Shown here one piece after another: positions 27,682-37,496 of a DNA stretch of 64,000 bases. Origin of the DNA: an uncultured Bacteroides sp. (GTDB lineage: Bacteria; Bacteroidota; Bacteroidia; Bacteroidales; Bacteroidaceae). Under the pieces are notes generated by a model. The model saw nothing but the letters and a program-made list of their open reading frames with translations. It was not told where the DNA came from and searched no databases. The DNA is taken from assembly GCF_902491285.1 (NCBI RefSeq), contig NZ_CABUHK010000003.1, positions 1-64,000 on the forward strand, read 5' to 3'. The translations under genes and the position numbers were made by a program. The number at the start of each line of letters is the position of its first letter. Within the stretch, counting starts at the first letter, position 1.

Positions 27682-28566
27682 ATGAAAAAGATATTGATAC
27701 TATTAATTTGTTTATTACCCATCATCATCTTTACAGCGTGTGATGATAAGGATGATATACGTAAAGATATTGACGACCTGAATGCCCGTTTGGATGCTTT
27801 GGAAGATGATCTTGTAGATTTGAACACAGGCATTAAATCTTTCCAGGACGCAATGAAAGGACTCGTTCTTATAACTGACTACTCAATGGATGAGAAGGGG
27901 AATTATACCCTCACATTGAGCGATGGTAAAAAGTTAGTTATCTATAGTGGTCAACCTGCCGGAGAAATTCCTATACTTGGTGTTAATGACGCAGGTAACT
28001 GGACATACACTCTTAATGGAGAAACAAAAGAATTGACAGATAAGGATGGCAATCCCTGTCCGGCTGTTCCGGTAGACGGAAAAGACGGAAAGACACCGAC
28101 CATATCAATTGATTCGGACGGCTATTGGTGTTATACCATTGAAGGCGGCGAAGTACAGCGCATAGAAGGTCGTTATAATATTGCAAATATTGAGAAAATT
28201 CCAGGTGGCATATTCTCAAGTGTCACAGTAGAGGGTAATAATATGACTTTTGGTTTTGCTGACGGTTCTACGACCATACCTTTATTGGGTGGTTTGAATC
28301 TGGCTTTCTCAAACGTATCGGGAGAACTTACTTCCGTAACAGTAGCCAAAGCAAGTTCCATAACCATAACTGCAACGTCGACCAATGTTGACAATATCAT
28401 TATCGACCAAACTCCTTTGAAGGTAAATCTGACTGATGCTGCATCCGATAATTTAACGATTAGCGCGAAGGGAGTAGCAGCGGGCGAGTATACTGTTTAT
28501 TTCCAGATATTCTCTAAAGAAGGATATAGATTGATTAAACCGTTGAAAGTGACGGTTAGTGAATAA
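27682..28566 (+). CDS. Short DUF4988-type lipoprotein
   Basis: A 294-residue lipoprotein (lipobox FTAC) with the same coiled coil (DIDDLNARLDALEDDLVDL) and Gly/Asp-rich hairpin module (LGVNDAGNWTYTLNG, IDSDGYWCYTIEGG) as its neighbours. It ends after one beta-sandwich (about 215-294) and lacks the beta-helix of the two larger paralogues. It is therefore a natural short form, not an obvious truncation: there is a normal stop and intact spacing (11 and 29 bases). Its hairpin module is closer to that of the DUF4955-like lyase gene two places downstream than to the other two. Role: probable surface binding partner. Confidence 0.75.
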   Translation: MKKILILLICLLPIIIFTACDDKDDIRKDIDDLNARLDALEDDLVDLNTGIKSFQDAMKGLVLITDYSMDEKGNYTLTLSDGKKLVIYSGQPAGEIPILGVNDAGNWTYTLNGETKELTDKDGNPCPAVPVDGKDGKTPTISIDSDGYWCYTIEGGEVQRIEGRYNIANIEKIPGGIFSSVTVEGNNMTFGFADGSTTIPLLGGLNLAFSNVSGELTSVTVAKASSITITATSTNVDNIIIDQTPLKVNLTDAASDNLTISAKGVAAGEYTVYFQIFSKEGYRLIKPLKVTVSE

Positions 28567-28595
28567 GTCGAACTAATAAAAGCAAAGAAATTATT

Positions 28596-30536
28596 ATGAA
28601 ATTCTATAAATCATTCATATTATTCAGTTTGTTGGCATTGACTTTTGTGTCATGCAACACAGACGACCAGGAAAGAGACATTGATGCTCTAAAAGACCGT
28701 GTGGCGAATTTCGAAGCACAGGTTCAGCAGTTAAACGATGAAATGAACATCATTCGTGTGCTGTTGGATGGTAACAAGACTATTACGGATTATTCTGTTA
28801 ATGGTGATACTTATACACTAACTCTAAGTAATGGTGAAACATTGACTTTAACTCCGGGTGCAACCGGTGGTAATTATCCTTCTATTGAAATCGGTGAAAA
28901 CGGAAACTGGTTTATAGGTGGAGAAGATACAGGTTTGCGTGCCAAAGCAGAAGATGGAGACGACGCATCAATTACCCCTAAATTTAAGATTGAAGCTAAT
29001 CCGGCAGATGGAGGAAAAAAATACTGGTGGGTAAGCTATGACAACGAAGCCACTTGGAGTGTTTTGGAAAACGGCTTGGCCGAAGGAACAAATAGCCAAA
29101 CAAATCCTATCAAAGCTGCGATAGTAGAAGGAGACAACTTTAAGGTTACTCTGAATGATGGGAGTGAACATCTTATTCCTATTATAAAAGGACTGGAATG
29201 TGCTATTAATGCTCCGGAGTCTATGACTAACGGTTTTTGGATGGTAGCAGGAGGAACAGCATCTTCTTTTACTGTAAAAGTAAATTTGGTTGAAGGAGAT
29301 TTAGTACGGGTGAATGCTCCAACAGACTGGAATGCAAAGATATTGCCATACGTGACTGGTGCGAAAGAAGTTACTGTAACTGTAACCCCGCCTTCTACAG
29401 CAAGCGAATGTGTGATCGTAGTAGAGGTGACTCATGGAGTGAATACTGCTACGGATCAGATTAAGGCTAAAACAACAATAAATAGCTACTGGGCAGAATA
29501 TCAAGCCGGGTTGGATATTAGAGTTGGAAATTTAGTTATTAATAAGTATGATTATCCGAATGCGGAATTAATATCTGAAGATAATGCAGGTAGTTTTACT
29601 GTGTTTACAACAGATAAGGTTTATTTCATTGACGCAGATATTAGCCTTACTGCAAAAATGGCCATACAAGATTATCTTATTCTGATTAATAATAATCCGG
29701 ATAAGAGAGCAACGGTAGAAATGGGAGCTGGCAAGTTCTTTGCTTTTAACTCGCCAAATGCGACAGCAACAGGTCTTCTGTGCAAAGGTTTGATTATTGA
29801 CGGCACATTAAATGCCAATTATTTGTCAACTTTAGAAGGAACCGGAACTTGTATGTTCGAATACTTGGCTATGGATGATTGTATTATTAAATTAGGTAAA
29901 GCAGGGAATAATCGTGCACTGTTCAATATTTCTTCTACGAGTAACACTACTACCTCTATTAAGACTTTTATACTTAATTCATGTCGTTTCTCATTGACGA
30001 ATGGCAGTGCCGAAACGAGAATTATTAATTTCCATCCTAATAATGCGACATTTATTAATTCAAATATTCAGATAACAAATAATGTATTTTATGCTGAAGA
30101 TGCGGCTACAACCATTGATTTGAAATTATTAGTTTATGCTAATACGAATATTACTTTCCTTGTTGAAAGAAATACATTTGTCAACGTTGTTCCGAACTCT
30201 ACGCAAGGATATATTCAAGGAATCCCGAGTAATGAGAGCTTATTGGCTAAGAATATAGTATGGAATGGTGGAGCTTGGAATGGTGGCTGCAACTGGATTA
30301 GTTCTAAGGCGGGATCATCGACTCCATCAGACAAGACAAAGATTGAGGATAATATTGTGTTTGACGAGAGTGGAGCAAAATGGTTATTCTTTAGAGGTGG
30401 TAACGGTACACCTTCAGGGATAACAAATGCTATAACTCCTTTGAAAGGCTCTCCTTTTGTAAGTACAGACTTTGCTGCTGGTACATTCATTCTGAATGAT
30501 ACTTATAAAGGAAAATATGGTTCGGACATTGAATAA
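28596..30536 (+). CDS. DUF4988-type lipoprotein with C-terminal beta-helix
   Basis: A 646-residue lipoprotein (lipobox FVSC), the closest paralogue of the 632-residue protein two genes upstream. It has the same order: coiled coil (DIDALKDRVANFEAQVQQL), hairpin module (GENGNWFIGGEDTG), sandwich, then a long Asn/Thr/Ile-rich region (about 330-600; FNSPNATATGLLCKGLIIDG, ILNSCRFSLTNG) suggesting a parallel beta-helix. Parallel helices are shared by lyases and adhesins, and no catalytic signature was seen. It is followed by a 15-bp hairpin, so the first transcription unit of the locus may end here. Confidence 0.75.
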   Translation: MKFYKSFILFSLLALTFVSCNTDDQERDIDALKDRVANFEAQVQQLNDEMNIIRVLLDGNKTITDYSVNGDTYTLTLSNGETLTLTPGATGGNYPSIEIGENGNWFIGGEDTGLRAKAEDGDDASITPKFKIEANPADGGKKYWWVSYDNEATWSVLENGLAEGTNSQTNPIKAAIVEGDNFKVTLNDGSEHLIPIIKGLECAINAPESMTNGFWMVAGGTASSFTVKVNLVEGDLVRVNAPTDWNAKILPYVTGAKEVTVTVTPPSTASECVIVVEVTHGVNTATDQIKAKTTINSYWAEYQAGLDIRVGNLVINKYDYPNAELISEDNAGSFTVFTTDKVYFIDADISLTAKMAIQDYLILINNNPDKRATVEMGAGKFFAFNSPNATATGLLCKGLIIDGTLNANYLSTLEGTGTCMFEYLAMDDCIIKLGKAGNNRALFNISSTSNTTTSIKTFILNSCRFSLTNGSAETRIINFHPNNATFINSNIQITNNVFYAEDAATTIDLKLLVYANTNITFLVERNTFVNVVPNSTQGYIQGIPSNESLLAKNIVWNGGAWNGGCNWISSKAGSSTPSDKTKIEDNIVFDESGAKWLFFRGGNGTPSGITNAITPLKGSPFVSTDFAAGTFILNDTYKGKYGSDIE

Positions 30537-30576
30537 ATGAAGATAATAATGTGATTTCTTGATTATATTGTATGGA

Positions 30577-30630
30577 ATAAGGCGAAGAATCTTTGGTGCT
30601 AAGTATATAGTGGTAGATTCTTCGCCTTAT
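30577..30630 (+). terminator. Intra-operon 15-bp hairpin
   Basis: A perfect 15-base-pair stem (30577-30591 with 30616-30630) and a 24-base loop in the 115-base gap between the third DUF4988 gene and the beta-helix gene. No T-run follows. It could be a partial terminator, an mRNA-stabilising 3' end, or a processing site that sets different levels of the two halves of the locus. Confidence 0.6.
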
Positions 30631-30633
30631 CAA

Positions 30634-30641
30634 TAGATTTG
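30634..30641 (+). promoter_or_regulatory. Candidate internal -7 box
   Basis: TAGATTTG matches TAnnTTTG directly after the hairpin and 11 bases before the ATG at 30652. It could start transcription of the enzyme half of the locus, though the leader would be very short. Confidence 0.3.
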
Positions 30642-30651
30642 AATTTAAAAT

Positions 30652-32934
30652 ATGAAAAGCATGAAACTGAATTTATACGCTACTGTCACTACTTTTATCT
30701 TAGCTGTTAATATATCCTTCTCTTCCTGCTCTGACGATGAAGTGGTAAACAACAATCCCATCCCCGATCAACCAGAACAAATAACGGAACTTATCACCCA
30801 ATACAATACAAATATTTCTGCCTATCAAGCCATGCTGGCAAATAAGGTAGAGATTGTAGATTATACTTCTGACGAGAAAGGACACTACAAACTGCAATTG
30901 AGCAATCAGCAAATAGCAGATGTGTATGCCCAAACTGCCGAAGATAAAGATATTCCTCTGTTGGGCATTGATGAAGAAGGTTATTGGATCTATCAATTAG
31001 AAGGTGCTTCTTATCTCCTGACAGACTTGCAAGGCAATCCAGCTTCCGCCCTGAATAAAACCGGAAAAGCAGTTTTTACCCCCATGATAGGAATAGGAGA
31101 GGACGGCTATTGGCAAGTTTCCTATAACGGCTATCAGTGGAAACGCCTAAGTAATTCTCCAGTTCCATTCCTGACTGGAAAAACAGCCAAAAACTTCTCC
31201 CTTTACCGTTCAGCCACTTTGAATGAAGAAACGGGCATAATTGTCCTGAAACCCCGTATCGGAGAGAGCTCATTGACACTTCCTACCCATAATAGCAACA
31301 CTACACCTGCCTGGAAGAAATTCCTGATGAACAGCGACGATAATATGTTACTCGACTTCTCCTATGCCGGATATAAACATGGAGAAGTAGCACCACCGGA
31401 TGGCTTTTCACTAGGATATGAAGTGATGAACGTGAAACAGCGTATGGAAGAGAAGAAGATGAGTGCCCGGGAAGCCTTAATAGATATTCTGAAAGAGAAG
31501 AAAATGACCCGTGACGGTGATAAAAACGGTAATAATCCGACTGCACGTATTGTTATTTATTTCCCTGCAGGAGAATATGTTTTGCACAGTGAAGACGACA
31601 ACGGAATGAGAGAACCCGAAGCCGGAAAAACATATGCTACAGATAGTAAGGGAAACAACACGAGCTACCGTATTCCTATTAACGGCGGATACTTCGTTAT
31701 TAAAGGCGACGGCCCGGATAAGACTAAGTTGATTATGGAAACGCCCAATTTGCCGGATAGTAAGGAAGTGATGTACTCATCGCCGACTTTGCTTGAGATT
31801 AAGCATAATTCAGGATTAAAGAAACTATGTGATGTAACGGCTGACGCTGCCAAAGGTAGTCATACAGTAGAAGTTTCCGATGCTACTATGCTGAATACAG
31901 GTGACTGGGTATGTCTCTATCTGTTGAACAATGACCCGGAACTTGTGAATAAAGAGTTGACTCCTTATCCTGTAGAAGCAACTATGGTTAATATCATAGA
32001 AAACGGCGTAAGGGTTCAGGATTTTCATCAGATTATTGCAAAAAGCGGTAATCGTATCACTTTCAAAGAACCCATCATGCACGAAGTAGAAGCACGTTGG
32101 GGGTGGGAAATCCACCAATATCCTCATTATGAGGAAGTGGGAGTAGAGGATCTTGCTTTTGTGGGAAATGCTGTAGATGATTTCAAGCATCATAGAACCT
32201 GGGAAGATGATGGCGCATACAAACCTGTGGATATGACCCGCTTAACTAACTCTTGGATGCGTCGTGTCAAATTTACGAGTGTCAGTGAAGCCAGTTCTAT
32301 AACAAACAGTGCTAATATCTCCGCCTACAATATAACCATAGATGGTAACCGGGGACACTCTGCCATCCGCTCCGCCGGTTCTTCGCGTGTGTTCATCGGT
32401 AAGGTGACAGACCGTACGAATGGTTTATTGATAGATGACAGGAATATCCGTGAAGAAGGTGCCGGGCAATATCATGCCTGTGGAGTATCAAAACCAAGTA
32501 TGGGAGCCGTTATCTGGCGTGTACATTGGGGAAAAGACGCTTGCTTTGAGTCGCATGCCACACAACCGCGTGCTACGCTGATAGATGCCTGCAGGGGAGG
32601 ATTCATGCAATTCCGCCAAGGTGGTGACTATGACCAGCTTCCCAATCATCTTGACGATCTCACAATTTGGAATATGTATTCGGAAAGATCACGTGTGGCA
32701 AGCGGAAATTCTGCTCCTGCCGGTGTGTTCGATTGGTGGCGTATTGGCTTTAAAGGATGGAAATTCCTTCCGCCGATTATTGTCGGTTTCCATGGTGATC
32801 CGCTGAATTTTGTGCAGGAACAAGTGAAACTGGATGAAAGCCATGGCACTCCCGTAGAGCCTGAATCGCTTTACGAAGCACAGTTGGAGAAACGTTTGGG
32901 CTTTGTCCCCGACTGGCTAAAAGAACTGAAGTAA
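30652..32934 (+). CDS. DUF4955-like beta-helix protein, putative polysaccharide lyase
   Basis: A 760-residue lipoprotein (lipobox SFSSC). Residues about 35-175 repeat the coiled-coil-plus-hairpin module of the DUF4988 neighbours (LGIDEEGYWIYQLEG, IGEDGYWQVSYNG). From about 215 the chain is a right-handed beta-helix of pectate-lyase type (ARIVIYFPAGEYVLHSEDDN, YFVIKGDGPDKTKLIME, VEDLAFVGNAVDDFKHHRTW, YNITIDGNRGHSAIRS), with a conserved His/Trp/Arg-rich tail. It resembles DUF4955 proteins. The B. thetaiotaomicron glycosaminoglycan lyase family PL29 may belong to the same group, but I could not verify that. Cleavage of an acidic polysaccharide at the surface is inferred. Confidence 0.65.
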   Translation: MKSMKLNLYATVTTFILAVNISFSSCSDDEVVNNNPIPDQPEQITELITQYNTNISAYQAMLANKVEIVDYTSDEKGHYKLQLSNQQIADVYAQTAEDKDIPLLGIDEEGYWIYQLEGASYLLTDLQGNPASALNKTGKAVFTPMIGIGEDGYWQVSYNGYQWKRLSNSPVPFLTGKTAKNFSLYRSATLNEETGIIVLKPRIGESSLTLPTHNSNTTPAWKKFLMNSDDNMLLDFSYAGYKHGEVAPPDGFSLGYEVMNVKQRMEEKKMSAREALIDILKEKKMTRDGDKNGNNPTARIVIYFPAGEYVLHSEDDNGMREPEAGKTYATDSKGNNTSYRIPINGGYFVIKGDGPDKTKLIMETPNLPDSKEVMYSSPTLLEIKHNSGLKKLCDVTADAAKGSHTVEVSDATMLNTGDWVCLYLLNNDPELVNKELTPYPVEATMVNIIENGVRVQDFHQIIAKSGNRITFKEPIMHEVEARWGWEIHQYPHYEEVGVEDLAFVGNAVDDFKHHRTWEDDGAYKPVDMTRLTNSWMRRVKFTSVSEASSITNSANISAYNITIDGNRGHSAIRSAGSSRVFIGKVTDRTNGLLIDDRNIREEGAGQYHACGVSKPSMGAVIWRVHWGKDACFESHATQPRATLIDACRGGFMQFRQGGDYDQLPNHLDDLTIWNMYSERSRVASGNSAPAGVFDWWRIGFKGWKFLPPIIVGFHGDPLNFVQEQVKLDESHGTPVEPESLYEAQLEKRLGFVPDWLKELK

Positions 32935-32977
32935 GCACATGACATTTAATGACAACCCTTATAATAATAGATTGATT

Positions 32978-35407
32978 ATGAAATTAAGAAACCTGATCTG
33001 CTTATTCTTGTTATGTGGTGGGGTAGGAATACCACTTCATGGTGCAGCAAGCACATGTTCAGTTACTCGTATGCAAGCAGAAATGTCACAATCTGATATT
33101 TCCATAAAAAAGAAGGAACTGAATGAATTTCGGAAAAAGTATAAACTTACTGCTCCGAAAGCTAATCCCAATGAGGTAGAAGCTGCTTTGATACAGATAC
33201 AAATGTACCAGTTGGAACGAGTGAACGCAACGACCGTCACAGGGAGCTCATTGCTGAACAAAGACAAAATCACACTTCAGCAGGGAAGAGATATCGCAAA
33301 GACGGTACGTGCCCTGGCTTTTGCGGCATTTAAGGACGGTGGCGCAGCGAAGAAGGACTTGTTCCTGTTTTTGGATTACTTGTTTTCTCAAAATATTATA
33401 GAGAGTATTCCCAAATATAAGTATAGTAATTATAACGATGTCCGTAAAGTCCCGGCTGACTTATTAAGTGCGTTACCTGTATGTGACGATATGCGGAAAA
33501 GCCGGTTGATAGTAGCAGTTCAGAACCTGCTGGAAGCAGACCAGCTAAATCTTAGAGACGAAGAAATCAGGCAAAAAGTTAATTCGGATTATATCTATAA
33601 TGTCGTCCCACATCTGTTTGTCTGCGCTGTTCATAATCCGGACGAGGAACAGGCAATCAAAGACTTATCTGCTTTCTCACACTTTTTGTCCGCATGTACA
33701 CAATATAGTCCCAGCGGATATGATGTGCTGAAGCCGGATGGTACCGGATTCCATCATAATACCCATTATAATGGATATATGTACTCTTATAAGACCTGGG
33801 TGGAGTATATGGGACGCTTGAAAGGTACTTCTTTCCGCATAGAAAAGGAAGCATATCAACGGATGAGCAAAGCGGTAGTCAGTGTTTATTTGATGGCCGT
33901 TCGCTCAAATTCTGATAAGGATCGTTATTATGCGAATAGTATGGCAGGAAGACACCCTTTTACGGGGCTGGATGTGAATTTCTCGCAGCAGCTTTTTGAA
34001 ACCTTGATTGAAGTAGGAGCAGATATACTTGGCATACCTTATGATAAGGAACTGGCTGCTTATTATAACTATTTCTATAAGACAAAGAAATATAAGGACG
34101 CTCCCGAACTGAATGCAGATGGCTTCTATCAGTTCAATTATAGTCCTGCCGGAGTGTATAGGCAGGATAATTGGGTAGCCGTCATGCGTTGCCCGACTAC
34201 TAATTTTTGGGGAGGAGAGATATACAGTAAAACGAACCGCTTTGGCAGATACCAAAGTCATGGAACACTGGAAATCCTTTATGAAGGCGGATTGTCGAAA
34301 TGCGGTTATCCTGCGGATAAAAAGAAGAAAAGTGCAGGTTGGGACTGGAATATGATGCCGGGAAGTACCACCGTACACTATACTGACTGGAAAGAGATGA
34401 TGCCTAATAAGAATGATACTGACCGTTTCGATCAGAAATCGACTACTACCCACTTTGCAGGTGCCTTATCCTGGAAAGATTGTGGCATCTTTGCGTCAGC
34501 TTTCGACCAGGATGACCGCTGGGGAAGCCGTCGTTTTGAACCCACCAATCTCTCATTCTGCAAGTCTGTATTTGCTATTGATGGCATGCTGTTTAGTTTA
34601 GGGACAGATATCTCGGCAAAAGGTACGTATCCCAACGAATGGATTACTGCCACAAACCTTTTCCAATCTATTATTTCAAAAGACTGTAAACTATTGATAG
34701 TAGATGGCAAGGAAATAGAGAAAGGCAAGGAACTAGTGATTGATTCACAGGCTCCGGCCTGGATGGTGGCTCCTACTACTACCGGATATTTTATACCGAA
34801 GGGGCATGACAAGCTGATTATTAAACATGAAGAACAAACGACTCCTGCATCAGTAGGAATGGCTGTCGAATCCGGTAAGGAAGTTGCCGCAAAAGCTTAT
34901 TTGCACCACGGAGTGAAACCCGGGAAGAAGAATTATCAGTTTATGGTTGTTCCGGCCACGACTCCCGAAAAGATGAAGGAGCTTGCAGCGCAGCAGGAAA
35001 AAGAGCGTATCTTTAAGGTTGTTACCGCACAGGACTCCGTGCATGTGATTAAGCATCTTCCTTCGGCTACGACAGCTTACGCATTCTTTGCGCCGGCTTC
35101 TCATCTGTCTGCCGGTGTAGTATGTGGTTCCGAAACTGAACTATTGGTGATGGAACGTCCGGATAAAACAGGAAAGAAGCTGGAACTGGCTTTATGTAAC
35201 CCGAATCTTCGCCCGGAAACGATTGCAAAGAATAACTGGAAGCCGACTCCCACACAAGTTTCGATAGAATTGAAAGGAAAATGGACTGTAGAAGCAGGAG
35301 ATAAAGACCTGCAGGTATCATTAGAAAGGAACAGTCGCGGAAATACGATTCTGAAAACTACGCTTTCCGAAGGCAGTCCGGCATATGTATCATTAGTGAA
35401 TAAATAG
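32978..35407 (+). CDS. Polysaccharide lyase family 8 enzyme
   Basis: An 809-residue secreted protein with signal peptide (about 1-23). It has the PL8 alpha-toroid (about 60-380) and C-terminal beta domains. Family catalytic residues are in place: His260 and Tyr267 in HNTHYNGY, Arg325 in AGRHP, then the GRYQSHGTLEIL segment. It lacks the N-terminal sandwich of the chondroitin ABC lyase at 13771-16845 and is clearly divergent from it. PL8 members act on hyaluronan, chondroitin or xanthan, so only a uronic-acid polysaccharide can be claimed. It starts 43 bases after the beta-helix gene. The ATG at 32978 begins the signal peptide. Confidence 0.88.
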   Translation: MKLRNLICLFLLCGGVGIPLHGAASTCSVTRMQAEMSQSDISIKKKELNEFRKKYKLTAPKANPNEVEAALIQIQMYQLERVNATTVTGSSLLNKDKITLQQGRDIAKTVRALAFAAFKDGGAAKKDLFLFLDYLFSQNIIESIPKYKYSNYNDVRKVPADLLSALPVCDDMRKSRLIVAVQNLLEADQLNLRDEEIRQKVNSDYIYNVVPHLFVCAVHNPDEEQAIKDLSAFSHFLSACTQYSPSGYDVLKPDGTGFHHNTHYNGYMYSYKTWVEYMGRLKGTSFRIEKEAYQRMSKAVVSVYLMAVRSNSDKDRYYANSMAGRHPFTGLDVNFSQQLFETLIEVGADILGIPYDKELAAYYNYFYKTKKYKDAPELNADGFYQFNYSPAGVYRQDNWVAVMRCPTTNFWGGEIYSKTNRFGRYQSHGTLEILYEGGLSKCGYPADKKKKSAGWDWNMMPGSTTVHYTDWKEMMPNKNDTDRFDQKSTTTHFAGALSWKDCGIFASAFDQDDRWGSRRFEPTNLSFCKSVFAIDGMLFSLGTDISAKGTYPNEWITATNLFQSIISKDCKLLIVDGKEIEKGKELVIDSQAPAWMVAPTTTGYFIPKGHDKLIIKHEEQTTPASVGMAVESGKEVAAKAYLHHGVKPGKKNYQFMVVPATTPEKMKELAAQQEKERIFKVVTAQDSVHVIKHLPSATTAYAFFAPASHLSAGVVCGSETELLVMERPDKTGKKLELALCNPNLRPETIAKNNWKPTPTQVSIELKGKWTVEAGDKDLQVSLERNSRGNTILKTTLSEGSPAYVSLVNK

Positions 35408-35428
35408 AGTTAAGCATAAAACAAAACT

Positions 35429-37231
35429 ATGAATTTAAGAAAGTTAGTAGGCACATTATTACTAAGCTGGGTGTTTGTGTGCGGGCAAGCCAAACAGCAG
35501 GTAGATATGGATTGGTGGCGTGAAGGCCGCTTTGGAATGTTCATCCATTGGGGACTTTACTCCGTTGCTGCTGGAGAGTGGAATGGAAAGCCAGTAGATG
35601 GCATTGGCGAATGGATACAGAACTTTGCGAAGGTGCCGAACAGCGAATATGAGAAACTGGCAGATAAGTTCACTTTGTCCAACTATGATCCGGATGCATG
35701 GGTAAAGTTGGCAAAGCAGGCAGGAGCACGCTATATCGTGTTTACGACTAAACATCACGAAGGCTTCTGCCTTTATCCGAGTGACGTTTCAGATTTTGAT
35801 ATCGAACGTACCCCTTATAAGAGAGACCCTTTGAAAGAGTTGGTAGAGGCCTGCCGTAGACAGGGATTGAAGGTCGGGTTCTATTATTCCCATCGACAGG
35901 ACTGGCGGGAAGAAGATGCGGCCGTTATGAAGAATGAATATGATGGGCATTATGGTAAGCCAAGATCCGAGGTAAAACCCAATTTAGACCGATATATCAA
36001 AGAAAAAGCCCTATCACAAATGAAAGAGTTACTTACCCGGTATGGCAAGATTGATCTGTTGTGGTACGATACTCCGTTTGATTTGACAAAGGAACAAAGT
36101 CAGACATTTGTAAATGTAGTCAGAGAACTGCAACCGGAATGTATAATTAATGGTCGCGTGGGTTATAACCTGGGTGATTATGGAGCATTGGGAGATAATG
36201 AAATGCCTTGTTCACGTGTGAACATGGATTTAGAGATGGTGGCCACAATGAATCATACCTGGGGGTATAAGAAGAATGACCATGATTGGAAAAGTCCGAA
36301 AGACATACTTTGTTCGCTGATAGAATGTGCAAGCCGTGGAGTGAACTATATGATTAATATCGGCCCGAAAGAGGATGGAACCGTACCGCAGCCAAGTGTT
36401 GATATCATGAACTTTATCGGTAACTGGATGCAGGCAAATTCAGAATCTGTCTATGGAACATCGGGTAATCCTTTCAATGATAATTTTCCCTGGGGATATG
36501 CTACACATAAGGATAATATCATTTATCTGCATCTGTTGCGCGAACCCCTCAATAGGCGTATTATATTGAAAGGTCTTCTGTCTCCTGTGGAGAAAGCCGA
36601 GATTCTATCTTCCGGTATGGCTGTTCCTGTATCGGATAAGGGGCATTACGCCTTGACGATTCCTGCTGAACTGGATTACGGTCAAATACCGGTTGTGAAG
36701 TTGGTGTGCAAGGCTCCTGTTCGCTTCAGTGAGGACAACTATATGAATGAGAATATAGTGAGTATTCCTGTCGCTAATGGAAAAATCATTCCGGGGAAGG
36801 AAGGGAGTCTTAGTATTGCAGAAGGCGGGAATACACAGAATTTCCATGCGGGGACAGGCAAGTTGCAGTTGAAATGTGAAATTGACGAACCGGGGGCCTA
36901 TAAAGTACGAATCTTTACCAGCCGTCACTGGAGAAGAACATTTGCCGAAGGGGCGAAAATAACACTGAAAGTGGACGACAATCCTTCCTTTAATTCTGTC
37001 CTGATGCAGAAAGATGGTGAATTGGCTAATGTGCGTCAGAATTCGTATCCGGAAACATGGAGTGATGTTGGTACAGTGAACTTCAGGCAGAAAGGAACGA
37101 AAGAACTGGAGCTTGCGGTAAATTCTACAGGAACATTCAGCCGTTTGGGATTCTTTGGTGAAGATATTCAGAATGAAAGTGAAAACAATATTCGTTTTAT
37201 GAGAATAGAACTTATAAAAGAGACTCGCTAA
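35429..37231 (+). CDS. GH29 alpha-L-fucosidase
   Basis: A 600-residue secreted exo-fucosidase with a signal peptide (ending CGQAKQ). The GH29 barrel covers about 25-340: WWREGRFGMFIHWGLYSV, TTKHHEGFCLYPS, and the nucleophile in LLWYD (Asp214). GWY-type substrate residues and SRGVNYMINIGPKEDG close the barrel, and C-terminal beta domains extend to 600. The acid/base residue varies in this family and was not assigned. Last gene of the rightward operon, 21 bases after the PL8 gene and followed by a strong terminator. It should remove fucose branches that block lyase or transporter access. Confidence 0.92.
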   Translation: MNLRKLVGTLLLSWVFVCGQAKQQVDMDWWREGRFGMFIHWGLYSVAAGEWNGKPVDGIGEWIQNFAKVPNSEYEKLADKFTLSNYDPDAWVKLAKQAGARYIVFTTKHHEGFCLYPSDVSDFDIERTPYKRDPLKELVEACRRQGLKVGFYYSHRQDWREEDAAVMKNEYDGHYGKPRSEVKPNLDRYIKEKALSQMKELLTRYGKIDLLWYDTPFDLTKEQSQTFVNVVRELQPECIINGRVGYNLGDYGALGDNEMPCSRVNMDLEMVATMNHTWGYKKNDHDWKSPKDILCSLIECASRGVNYMINIGPKEDGTVPQPSVDIMNFIGNWMQANSESVYGTSGNPFNDNFPWGYATHKDNIIYLHLLREPLNRRIILKGLLSPVEKAEILSSGMAVPVSDKGHYALTIPAELDYGQIPVVKLVCKAPVRFSEDNYMNENIVSIPVANGKIIPGKEGSLSIAEGGNTQNFHAGTGKLQLKCEIDEPGAYKVRIFTSRHWRRTFAEGAKITLKVDDNPSFNSVLMQKDGELANVRQNSYPETWSDVGTVNFRQKGTKELELAVNSTGTFSRLGFFGEDIQNESENNIRFMRIELIKETR

Positions 37232-37266
37232 CCGGAACTTTACTTTTATAGGAAGTGCTAAAATAA

Positions 37267-37301
37267 AAAAGAGAGGGGCCTCGCGGTTCCTCTCTTTTGG
37301 G
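37267..37301 (+). terminator. Terminator of the utilisation-locus operon
   Basis: A ten-base-pair stem (AAAAGAGAGG at 37267-37276 with CCTCTCTTTT at 37289-37298) with extra inner pairs and a short loop. A-rich upstream and T-containing downstream flanks allow function on both strands, also for the convergent sulfatase. Confidence 0.8.
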
Positions 37302-37496
37302 GGGTTAAATTGATTAAAGTCTGATTTATATAAACGTTTTCAATTAAGGTTAGAAAAATCGCGTAATATATTGCTTTTGTTGTAACGCATATTCATTGTT
37401 TAACTCTGTACAAATGTAGCGACTTTGTACCCGTTCTTGTGGATATAATGATTCAAGATTGGTGCAAAATCATACAATTCTACTGTTCTCATATTT

